A stretch of 5,337 nucleotides of DNA, from assembly GCA_030631705.1 (NCBI GenBank), contig DAOVKQ010000062.1, positions 1 to 5,337 on the forward strand, in the 5' to 3' direction. Numbering within the stretch: the first letter of the stretch is position 1; the number at the start of each line of letters is the position of its first letter. The position numbers were made by a program, and so were the translations under genes. Of the stretch, positions 1 to 5,337 are shown piece by piece. The stretch comes from Candidatus Omnitrophota bacterium (GTDB lineage Bacteria > Omnitrophota > Gorgyraeia > Duberdicusellales > 4484-171). The notes under the pieces were generated by a model. The model was given only the letters and a program-made list of their open reading frames with translations. It was not told where the DNA came from and made no database searches.

Positions 1-995
1 AAATTCAGTATTTTTCGTAAAGCTACTTTCTTTTCCTTCATTTTATCTTTTGTAAAATCTATGGGCTGCGAATAATGTGCTGATAAAAAAAAGAGTTTCA
101 CGACATCAGGAGGAAATTCTTTTAACAACCCTTTTATAGTCACAAAATTACCCAATGACTTTGCCATTTTCTGCCCGTTTATGGTCAACAATCCGTGGTG
201 TATCCAGAACCTCGCAAAGGTTTTATTGGTTAGCGCCTCAGATTGAGCAAGTTCATTCTCATGATGAGGAAAAACCAAATCTCTTCCCCCCCCGTGGATA
301 TCTAAAGTGTCAGTGTTTAAAAATTTACGGCTCATTACCGAACATTCAATATGCCATCCCGGCCGGCCATTACCCCAGGGGCTTTCCCAATAAGGCTCTT
401 CTTGTTTTGCTTTTTTCCATAAAGCAAAGTCCAAAGGATCTTTCTTTGATTGATCAGCATCAATCCTGATTTCCGAAAATAGCTCATCTATTTTCTTATT
501 GGAAAGTTTCCCGTAAGAGGGGAATTTCCTTATTGAAAAATAGACATTACCGCCAGCCTCATAAGCCGCCCCTTTATCGATAAGGCCGCTTATAAATTCT
601 ATCATCTCCTCTATATTCTCCGTTGCTAAAGGTTCACTATCAGCCTGAGGAATTTCTAAATTCTTTAAATCTTCCTGATAACTCTCTATGTAATGCTTGC
701 GCACCCTATCGAAAGCCTCCCTCAGGGGCAGATTATCCCGCTTAGACCATTCTCTTGCTTTATTTATTATCTTGTCATCAACATCGGTTATGTTGCGGAT
801 AAACTCTACTCTATATCCCTTAAAAGACAAATATCTTCTTATTACTTCAAAGATATAAAGCGAGCGGGCGTGGCCGATATGGCAATCGTCATAAACCGTT
901 ACCCCGCAGGTATACATTTTAAGCTCACCATGTAAAAACCCGAGCTCATCCTTACTCTTGGTTAATGTATTGTAAATCTTTAATACACTGCTCAT
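1..995 (-). CDS. cysS: Cysteinyl-tRNA synthetase CysS (3' end outside window)
   Basis: Class I aminoacyl-tRNA synthetase that activates cysteine with ATP and charges tRNA-Cys in the cytoplasm. I translated the minus strand from the ATG at 995; the frame stays open to base 1 and gives 331 codons, against about 460-500 residues for the family, so the C-terminal anticodon-binding part is missing from the window. Class I signatures are in place: YTCGVTVYD with zinc ligand Cys30, HIGH at 39-42, RNITDVDDK at 67-75, GRPGWHIECS with Cys218, HGGGRDLVFPHHENE at 234-248 (further zinc ligands expected at His245 and Glu/His nearby), and KMAKS at 276-280 in place of the usual KMSKS. The start is 2 bp after the ispF stop with only a weak GGTAG upstream, so translation is probably coupled to ispF. 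Residues MSSVLKIYNTLT match the usual CysS beginning. An 8-C run on the plus strand (286-293) encodes the Gly triplet in frame, so I see no frameshift. Confidence 0.97.
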   Translation of the reverse strand, partial: MSSVLKIYNTLTKSKDELGFLHGELKMYTCGVTVYDDCHIGHARSLYIFEVIRRYLSFKGYRVEFIRNITDVDDKIINKAREWSKRDNLPLREAFDRVRKHYIESYQEDLKNLEIPQADSEPLATENIEEMIEFISGLIDKGAAYEAGGNVYFSIRKFPSYGKLSNKKIDELFSEIRIDADQSKKDPLDFALWKKAKQEEPYWESPWGNGRPGWHIECSVMSRKFLNTDTLDIHGGGRDLVFPHHENELAQSEALTNKTFARFWIHHGLLTINGQKMAKSLGNFVTIKGLLKEFPPDVVKLFFLSAHYSQPIDFTKDKMKEKKVALRKILN

Positions 996-997
996 AT

Positions 998-1474
998 CTA
1001 CCGGCTTTTCAATAAAGCTATACAGATACAGGAAAGCGCATTCTTACCGCCTAGAATATTGAGCCCTTCTTTTGATTTAATCTTTATGTTAATATTCTTA
1101 CTTCTAAAAATTCCATTCAAGGCTTTTACCATCTTCTTTTTGTGTTTAACAAGCGGCGGTTTCTGGGAAATTATGGTAATGTCTAAATTTACGATTTTAA
1201 ATTTCTTTTTAATCTTAGCCAGTACATATTCGGCTATTTCCCTGCTTTTTATCCCTTTGCTTTTCTTATCCCGCGGAGGAAAATAATCACCGATATCCCC
1301 CAATCCGGCCGCCCCGAGAAAAGAATCGCATATTGCATGCAGCACGACATCTCCGTCGGAAACAGCGCGAAGGCCGAAACCGCAGTTTATCTCAACTCCG
1401 GCCAAAACTATTTTCTTCTTTTTCTTTGTAAAAACATGGACATCAAACCCCAATCCTACGTAAATATCTTTCAT
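998..1474 (-). CDS. ispF: 2-C-methyl-D-erythritol 2,4-cyclodiphosphate synthase IspF
   Basis: Fifth enzyme of the MEP (non-mevalonate) isoprenoid pathway: it cyclises CDP-methylerythritol 2-phosphate to methylerythritol cyclodiphosphate and releases CMP. Length is 158 residues, normal for the family, which works as a trimer in the cytoplasm. The zinc triad is visible as Asp11 and His13 in GFDVHVF and His46 in SDGDVVLHA; GAAGLGDIGDYFP (54-66) is the other hallmark. Several usually conserved positions differ from E. coli IspF: His34 corresponds to Val38, and Thr132-Thr133 of the TTTE segment correspond to Lys133-Ser134 (here KSKEG), with Glu136 retained. LGF is LNI, and the following RGEG is GKNA. 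The protein is very lysine-rich, with KKKKK at 17-21. It starts 4 bp after the ispD stop with no clear Shine-Dalgarno, as expected for translational coupling. The family call is firm; whether the substitutions alter activity is unknown. Confidence 0.95.
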   Translation of the reverse strand: MKDIYVGLGFDVHVFTKKKKKIVLAGVEINCGFGLRAVSDGDVVLHAICDSFLGAAGLGDIGDYFPPRDKKSKGIKSREIAEYVLAKIKKKFKIVNLDITIISQKPPLVKHKKKMVKALNGIFRSKNINIKIKSKEGLNILGGKNALSCICIALLKSR

Positions 1475-1478
1475 AATA

Positions 1479-2147
1479 TTAAGTTTTTAAAACCTTTAAA
1501 ATCTTTTTTGCCAAAACTAAATCCCGCGGATAGGTAATCTTTATATTCAAGAATGAACCTTCGATAATCTTTATTTTCTTCTTTAATAATTCTATCATCT
1601 GAGCATCGTCGTATACGCGAACACGTTTAAACCTATCATAAGCGCCTAACAATAATTTCCTGCTGAAAGCCTGGGGAGTCTGGACGCAATAGAGGCCTTC
1701 CCTGTTGAGGGTTTTCTTTATATAACCTTTTTTTGCTGCCTTAAGCGCATCTTTTATTTTAAGCCCGAAGATTACAGCCTTATATTTGGTTACCTCCCTT
1801 TTTAATACTTTTATTTGGCTGGTATTGATAAACGGCCGCGCCCCGTCGTGAACAAATACATAATCTATTGCCTCCTCCAAACAAGCCAAACCGTTATAAA
1901 CCGAATCCTGCCTCCTTAAACCGCCCTCAACCAGCACAAGGCGCTTATCTTTTATATATTTTTTGACTAAAAGAAAATTCTTCTTTGCCGAAACAACAAC
2001 GATACAGGAAATATCCTTAAGCGGCGCAAATGCCTTATAGCTGTAATAAAATAAAGGCACTCCGCCTATTTTAACAAAGGCTTTATCAGCCGCCGTTTTA
2101 AGCCTTTTCCCTCTGCCCGCACAAACTAAAATAAGAGCAAACTTCAT
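1479..2147 (-). CDS. ispD: 2-C-methyl-D-erythritol 4-phosphate cytidylyltransferase IspD
   Basis: Third enzyme of the MEP pathway: transfers CMP from CTP to methylerythritol 4-phosphate. It has 222 residues, typical for a single-domain IspD, and is not fused to IspF. The nucleotide-binding loop near the N-terminus reads CAGRGKRL (9-16), matching AAGxGxRM. The usual PKQ motif is DKA (21-23), which keeps the catalytic lysine (Lys22) but loses Pro and Gln. Later motifs are canonical: GGLRRQDSVYNGL (75-87), HDGARPFI (100-107), VQTPQAF (155-161), the paired Asp180-Asp181, and NIKITYPRDL (201-210). ATG at 2147 is preceded directly by an in-frame TAA, so no upstream extension is possible. No good Shine-Dalgarno is visible. 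The gene follows the yacL-like gene after a 53-bp gap and lies 4 bp before ispF. The MobA-like NTP-transferase fold is shared with other nucleotidyltransferases, but the C-terminal NIKIT motif and the adjacent ispF settle the identity. Confidence 0.95.
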   Translation of the reverse strand: MKFALILVCAGRGKRLKTAADKAFVKIGGVPLFYYSYKAFAPLKDISCIVVVSAKKNFLLVKKYIKDKRLVLVEGGLRRQDSVYNGLACLEEAIDYVFVHDGARPFINTSQIKVLKREVTKYKAVIFGLKIKDALKAAKKGYIKKTLNREGLYCVQTPQAFSRKLLLGAYDRFKRVRVYDDAQMIELLKKKIKIIEGSFLNIKITYPRDLVLAKKILKVLKT

Positions 2148-2200
2148 TTAAAAAACACACACTTCTTTTTACTGCCTCAACACTTGCTTTCTTAACCCGC

Positions 2201-3196
2201 TTATCCCCTGATTTTGGTAAAAATTATTCTTCCGCTTGGAGACTGTAAAATCGAAGTTACCTCAACATCCACAGTCTTGCCGATAAGCCATTTGGAATTC
2301 TCAACTACTACCATAGTGCCGTCCTCCAAATAACCTATTGCCTGATTATGTTCCTTACCTTCTTTTATCAACTTAAGCGACAATTTCTCGCCGGGAAGCA
2401 ATATCGGCTTAAGGGCATTAACCAAATCATTTATGTTGAGTATTTTTACTCCCTGCAGCTGGGCGATACGATTAAGATTATAATCGGTGGTAAGTATCTT
2501 GCTCTCCAGCAACTTGGCAAGTTTAACCAATTTTTCATCAACTTCAAGATGGGCATCAAATTCTTCTTCATGTATAACCACTTCTATAGCCGGTTCCTTT
2601 TTTAGTGAATGCAGAATTTCAATTCCTCTTTTTCCTTTCTGGCGCTTAAGATAGTCGGTTGAATCGGCAAGAGCCTGAAGTTCATTCAATACAAACCGGG
2701 ATACTACGAATTTTGCTTCCAGAAACCCTGTCTTTACAATATCAACAATTCTCCCGTCAATGATACTGCTGGTATCGACAACAATATTTTCTTCTTTAAA
2801 TTCCTGCCTGCGGAACCGGACGTAAGGAATGATAAGGTTGAATTCTTCCTTTCCTTTTAACCCTAACGTCAACCCTAAGTAAACACAAACAAGATAAATA
2901 TAAGACGTAAAAGCCGCACTCATATCCTCGGGCATCTTAAAAATAACCAAAAGAAAAGTAAACATCCTGCCCAGAATCAAACCAAACATTATTCCGAACA
3001 CTCCTGAAGATAACCCCTTAAGAGACACTCTTCTTGCCAGTATCTCAAACAGCACTACAACGGCCCCCAAAAACGTTCCCGCACCCACATAGACTAAAGG
3101 ACTTATCCCATCAATAGCACTGCCTCCGCTAAAAGTGTAGGCAATAGTACCACAGACAACAACAAAAAAAAGACGAATTAAAGCAAGACTAAACAT
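2201..3196 (-). CDS. yacL: YacL-family membrane-anchored PIN-TRAM domain protein
   Basis: A 331-residue protein with the YacL layout. Four hydrophobic segments lie at about 5-22, 33-52, 64-87 and 95-114, followed by a cytoplasmic PIN domain at about 137-260 and a TRAM domain at about 268-330. The PIN acidic residues are visible: Asp141 and Asp147 in VVDTSSIIDGR, Glu172 in VLNELQ, Asp220 in EVDEKL and Asp238 in LTTDYNLNRIA. PIN domains of this type are usually Mg-dependent RNases, and TRAM is a small beta-barrel RNA-binding domain. A membrane-tethered RNA-processing role is therefore likely, but the substrate is not known to me. The start at 3196 has a strong Shine-Dalgarno (3202-3210). Placement between radA and ispD matches Bacillus yacL, which supports orthology. 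There the family has also been annotated as PilT-like ATPase or integral membrane protein; no ATPase motif is present here. Confidence 0.93.
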   Translation of the reverse strand: MFSLALIRLFFVVVCGTIAYTFSGGSAIDGISPLVYVGAGTFLGAVVVLFEILARRVSLKGLSSGVFGIMFGLILGRMFTFLLVIFKMPEDMSAAFTSYIYLVCVYLGLTLGLKGKEEFNLIIPYVRFRRQEFKEENIVVDTSSIIDGRIVDIVKTGFLEAKFVVSRFVLNELQALADSTDYLKRQKGKRGIEILHSLKKEPAIEVVIHEEEFDAHLEVDEKLVKLAKLLESKILTTDYNLNRIAQLQGVKILNINDLVNALKPILLPGEKLSLKLIKEGKEHNQAIGYLEDGTMVVVENSKWLIGKTVDVEVTSILQSPSGRIIFTKIRG

Positions 3197-3201
3197 ATTT
3201 T

Positions 3202-3210
3202 CACCTCCTC
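3202..3210 (-). promoter_or_regulatory. Strong Shine-Dalgarno site for the yacL-like gene
   Basis: On the minus strand GAGGAGGTG ends 5 bases before the ATG at 3196 and is followed by an A, so it matches the anti-Shine-Dalgarno AGGAGGTGA almost completely. It is the only strong ribosome binding site in the window; cysS, ispF, ispD and radA have weak or no visible sites. It fixes the yacL start and suggests that this gene is loaded with ribosomes independently of radA. Confidence 0.85.
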
Positions 3211-3217
3211 AATGAAA

Positions 3218-3246
3218 CTATAACATTGTCAAAATATAAATTACAA
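3218..3246 (-). promoter_or_regulatory. Possible weak sigma-70-type promoter upstream of the yacL-like gene
   Basis: Reading the minus strand, TTGTAA (3241-3246) and TTATAG (3218-3223) are separated by 17 bases and resemble -35 and -10 boxes. The start of transcription would fall just upstream of the Shine-Dalgarno, leaving a very short leader. A consensus-like TTGACA at 3227-3232 is only 3 bases from TTATAG, so it cannot serve as its -35 box. The region is so AT-rich that such matches arise easily. If real, the promoter would drive yacL, ispD, ispF and cysS. Confidence 0.3.
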
Positions 3247-3309
3247 TACACAATAGACAATAAACAAATTACAACCAATATCCAATATACAATACACAAA
3301 TTACAAACG
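3243..3309. repeat. Degenerate 7-bp tandem repeat array
   Basis: On the plus strand the sequence breaks into heptamers close to ACAATAN. ACAATAC, ACAATAG, ACAATAA and ACAAATT run from 3243 to 3270. A partial ACAA occupies 3271-3274. CCAATAT (twice), ACAATAC, ACAAATT and ACAAACG run from 3275 to 3309. That is nine full units plus a 4-base remnant. The first and last units share longer blocks (ACAATACACAA at 3243-3253 and 3289-3299), as expected if the array grew by duplication of units. It is non-coding and lies between the radA stop and the yacL start. Heptanucleotide tandem arrays are known in other bacteria, for example the STRR repeats of heterocystous cyanobacteria, but this unit is different and I do not recognise a named family. 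Confidence 0.7.
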
Positions 3310-3310
3310 G

Positions 3311-3326
3311 GAATGTCTGTATATTC
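3311..3326. repeat. Short imperfect inverted repeat (hairpin)
   Basis: GAATGT (3311-3316) pairs with ATATTC (3321-3326) around a 4-base loop, with one G-T wobble. The stem is AT-rich and has no T-run after it on either strand, so it does not look like an intrinsic terminator. It sits between the heptamer array and the palindrome at the radA end and may be part of the same repeat element. Confidence 0.4.
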
Positions 3327-3338
3327 GGTATTGTGTCC

Positions 3339-3362
3339 AAAGTCAAGGCCTGACCCCTTTTG
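3339..3362 (-). repeat. REP-like palindromic element overlapping the radA stop
   Basis: On the minus strand this reads AAAAGGGG followed by GTCAGGCCTTGAC and TTT. GTCA (3351-3354) pairs with TGAC (3342-3345) around a 5-base loop that contains the palindrome AGGCCT, and three G-U wobbles could extend the stem to 3339-3357. From memory, closely similar GGGGTCAGGCCTTGAC-type sequences are dispersed between genes in metagenome-derived genomes that carry REP-associated (Y1/IS200-like) transposases. That link is recollection, not a search. Here the element supplies the last residues (KGVRP) and the TGA of radA. The neighbouring TATTGTGT (3329-3336) is an inverted 8-bp copy of part of the heptamer array (3248-3255) and may belong to the same unit. 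Confidence 0.45.
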
Positions 3363-4698
3363 CCCTCCTGCGTAAATCCAGGACTTCCTTCAACGACTCA
3401 AGGCCAACAACTTCAAAACTATAAGAATTATCGCTTATTTCCTTAAGGTTTCCCGAAGGAATAAAGCATTTCTTAAACCCACCTTTTTCTACCTCTTTTA
3501 ACCTTAAGCCGATATTGCTCACCGGCCGCAGCTCTCCTGCCAGGCCTAATTCAGCGATAAAAACAGTATTTGATTCAAACGCCTCTTCTCTATAGCTGGA
3601 AACCACAGCGCAGACAGCGGCTAAATCAGCTGCCGGATCAGTTATCTTCATGCCGCCGGCAACATTTAGAAAAACATCCTGGTTAACCAAAGAAATTTTT
3701 AATCTTTTTTCTATGACAGCAACTAACAACGAAAAACGGTTAAAATCAAACCCTATAGAACGCCTCCTTACCATTCCAAAGCTGGACTTGACCACCAAAG
3801 ACTGCAACTCTAAAAGTAATGGCTTTAATCCCTCCAGGATGCAACCGATACAGCTTCCGGCAACCGGTTTATCTTTATGAGGAAGAAAAATATCCGATAA
3901 AACAGTTACTTCCTTTAAACCAGCAGAGGTCATTTCAAAGACTGCTACCTCTCCGGTAGGGCCAAACCTATTTTTGCTTGCCCGCAGTATGCGGTAACTT
4001 GAAGTAACCTCCGGCTCAAAATAGAGCACACAATCCACAATATGCTCCATCATCTTCGGACCGGCAAGCGCACCCTCTTTAGTCACATGGCCGATAATAA
4101 AAAATGTTATCCCTTCATGCTTGGCTAAACGGGTCAAAAATTCCGAGCATCCCCTTACCTGACCCACACTACCCCGGGGAACTTCCAACTTAGGATGAAA
4201 AACAACCTGAATAGAATCGATAATGACGATATCAAACTTATACTCTTTAATATGTTTGTATATGTCAAAAATATTATCTTCATTAAGAATATAAAGGCCA
4301 TCGAGTTCTATCCCCAGGCGTTTTGCGCGAAGGCCAACCTGCTGAGGTGATTCTTCGGCGCTAACATAAAGAACCTTATTTGCTGATGATAAAATACCGG
4401 CTGCCTGAAGCAACAGAGTAGATTTACCCACTCCCGGTTCACCCCCTACAAGAACAACTTCACCTTTTACAAGCCCGCCGCCTAATATGCGGTCAAACTC
4501 CTGCATTTTGGTAGTAATCCTTATATAACTCTTCTCTTTTATATCTTTAAAAAGCTTTGGAGTTGACTTTTCCAGGAATTCTACAAATTCATTCTTTTTC
4601 ATCTCCTTACTTTGCGAAAAAGATTCCCAGCTGCTGCATTCAGGACACTTCCCGAGCCATTTAACGGTTTTATAACCACATTCTGAACAAATAAACAT
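3343..4698 (-). CDS. radA: DNA repair protein RadA (Sms)
   Basis: RadA is a RecA-related, hexameric DNA-dependent ATPase that promotes branch migration and processing of recombination intermediates. The 451 residues match the family length. In order they show: an N-terminal C4 zinc finger (Cys4, Cys7, Cys18, Cys21); a RecA-like ATPase with Walker A GEPGVGKST (86-94), SAEES (113-117) and Walker B VIIDS (158-162); the RadA-specific KNRFG motif (242-246); and a Lon-protease-like C-terminal domain with DVFLNVAGGMKITDPAADLA (341-360) and ELGLAGELRPV (383-393). That domain lacks Lon's proteolytic serine in RadA proteins generally. No start codon lies between the ATG at 4698 and the MCE stop, and the zinc finger begins at residue 4, so the start is secure although no Shine-Dalgarno is visible. 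A gap of 76 bp separates it from the MCE gene. The last residues KGVRP and the stop come from a palindromic repeat. Confidence 0.97.
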   Translation of the reverse strand: MFICSECGYKTVKWLGKCPECSSWESFSQSKEMKKNEFVEFLEKSTPKLFKDIKEKSYIRITTKMQEFDRILGGGLVKGEVVLVGGEPGVGKSTLLLQAAGILSSANKVLYVSAEESPQQVGLRAKRLGIELDGLYILNEDNIFDIYKHIKEYKFDIVIIDSIQVVFHPKLEVPRGSVGQVRGCSEFLTRLAKHEGITFFIIGHVTKEGALAGPKMMEHIVDCVLYFEPEVTSSYRILRASKNRFGPTGEVAVFEMTSAGLKEVTVLSDIFLPHKDKPVAGSCIGCILEGLKPLLLELQSLVVKSSFGMVRRRSIGFDFNRFSLLVAVIEKRLKISLVNQDVFLNVAGGMKITDPAADLAAVCAVVSSYREEAFESNTVFIAELGLAGELRPVSNIGLRLKEVEKGGFKKCFIPSGNLKEISDNSYSFEVVGLESLKEVLDLRRRAKGVRP

Positions 4699-4774
4699 TG
4701 AAATAAGATTTAATTTTTCTTTAGACCAAGCGCGGGCAGCCGCAAGGTAAGAACCGGATAGATTAAAACATTTT

Positions 4775-5337
4775 CTACTTACGCCTTTTACCCGCAGGCT
4801 TATAAAGCAACTTCCAGGGATTATCTTTTATATCCTGAAAAAACTCATCTATTTTTTCATATAAGACATCGTCATAAAACAACATGCCTAATGTACCCTC
4901 TTTCCCCTTTATATCGGCGATTAAACCCCTTAAATCTTTGGCTACACCGTTTATGTTAACGATAGTCTCCTCTAATGATACCCCGGAATTATCTCCGGCG
5001 ATAAAACCTTCTAACTTTGACACTGCCTGATGGACTCCGCTTAACACATTGAATAAAAGAACAGGATCAACTCCCCGCACAATATCTTTATCTTTTATAT
5101 AAGAATCTACCGCGTAATCAGGAGGGATTATTTCCAGATATTTCTCCCCGAAAAGACTCAGGCTGTTTACAATGAATCTTGAACCTTCAGGTATGTTTAT
5201 ACCGTTTTCTATCTTTGTATAAACATAAACAACAGGAATCCCGTCTTCGCTCTTTACTTCTAACGTCTTTACCTCTCCCACGCCTACACCGCAAAATCTT
5301 ACCGGCGAAGCTGACTTTAAGCCTTCGGCAAAGTTGA
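4775..5337 (-). CDS. MCE/MlaD-family lipid transport protein (5' end outside window)
   Basis: Substrate-binding component of a Mla-type ABC lipid transporter. Such proteins are anchored in the inner membrane, form hexameric rings in the periplasm and move phospholipids between the inner and outer membranes. The frame is open to the right edge; 186 complete codons are visible, and the N-terminal membrane helix and start of the MCE domain are missing. The visible part begins inside the conserved MCE core: GLKSASPVRFCGVGVGEVK, then INIPEGS, then FGEKYLEIIPPD. A region of predicted helices follows, then GTLGMLFYDDVLYEKI and a C-terminal NPWKLLYKP, a tail I associate with MCE proteins of several diderm phyla. 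There is one MCE domain and only a short helical tail, so it resembles MlaD rather than the long multi-domain PqiB or YebT. Partner permease and ATPase genes would be expected just upstream, beyond the edge. A GTG at 5281 is an internal valine codon, not the start. The protein implies an outer membrane. Confidence 0.92.
   Translation of the reverse strand, partial: NFAEGLKSASPVRFCGVGVGEVKTLEVKSEDGIPVVYVYTKIENGINIPEGSRFIVNSLSLFGEKYLEIIPPDYAVDSYIKDKDIVRGVDPVLLFNVLSGVHQAVSKLEGFIAGDNSGVSLEETIVNINGVAKDLRGLIADIKGKEGTLGMLFYDDVLYEKIDEFFQDIKDNPWKLLYKPAGKRRK

Noticed and set aside
155..935. Plus-strand open frames of 104 and 80 codons across 155-469 and 693-935
   Set aside because: They lie antisense to cysS, which shows continuous family motifs on the minus strand. 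Their translations show no recognisable domain.
1059..1537. Plus-strand open frames opposite ispF and the end of ispD
   Set aside because: Hydrophobic-looking translation is a by-product of lysine-rich codons on the opposite strand; no start site or family signature.
2148..2200. A protein-like +1 frame running from the yacL-like stop towards ispD
   Set aside because: The frame reads through with plausible residues for about 18 codons, but there is no start, it is short, and the TRAM domain is already complete before the stop. Probably chance.
3243..3309. CRISPR array
   Set aside because: Units are 7 bp in direct tandem with no spacers, and no cas gene is present.
3311..3362. Intrinsic terminator after radA
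   Set aside because: The hairpins here are short or rely on G-U pairs, and neither is followed by a run of T on the minus strand.
2348..3880. Plus-strand open frames opposite the yacL-like gene (2348-2605) and radA (3650-3880)
   Set aside because: Both are fully antisense to genes with clear conserved domains and have no features of their own.
4699..4774. tRNA or small RNA gene in the MCE-radA gap
   Set aside because: Too short for a tRNA cloverleaf, with no T-loop signature and only a weak GC-rich stem.
5279..5281. GTG at 5281 as the start of the MCE gene
   Set aside because: The frame continues upstream to the window edge and encodes the conserved GLKSASPVRF part of the MCE core, so the real start is outside the window.

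Overview
All six genes in this window lie on the minus strand and read from right to left. In transcription order they are an MCE/MlaD-family lipid-transport protein (5' end outside the window), radA, a membrane-anchored PIN-TRAM protein of the YacL family, ispD, ispF and cysS (3' end outside the window). The DNA is AT-rich and tightly packed. The only gap over 100 bp is the 146 bp between radA and the yacL-like gene.

The order radA, yacL, ispD, ispF, cysS is the known Bacillus-type neighbourhood radA-disA-yacL-ispD-ispF-gltX-cysE-cysS, here without disA, gltX and cysE. The MCE protein points to a diderm cell with an outer membrane. The Firmicutes-like cluster in a diderm, with divergent IspD and IspF and low GC, suggests an uncultured diderm candidate phylum such as Omnitrophota. 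This is an inference from gene content and style; no marker gene was searched.

Region by region: 4775-5337 is the C-terminal part of the MCE protein. 3343-4698 is radA, complete with zinc finger, RecA-like ATPase and Lon-like C-terminal domain. 3197-3342 is the one non-coding stretch with internal structure: a REP-like palindrome that supplies the last codons and stop of radA, a small hairpin, a degenerate 7-bp tandem array, a possible weak promoter and a near-perfect Shine-Dalgarno. 2201-3196 is the yacL-like gene. 1479-2147 and 998-1474 are ispD and ispF, two enzymes of the MEP isoprenoid pathway, 4 bp apart. 1-995 is the first two-thirds of cysS, starting 2 bp after the ispF stop.

The genes are housekeeping: isoprenoid precursor synthesis (IspD, IspF), cysteinyl-tRNA charging (CysS), recombination and repair (RadA), a membrane-tethered PIN protein, and envelope lipid traffic (MCE). 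I see no defence system, phage, CRISPR array or clearly new multi-gene system. The points most worth checking are the repeat-bearing radA-yacL gap, which sits where disA lies in Bacillus, and the substituted active-site positions in IspF.
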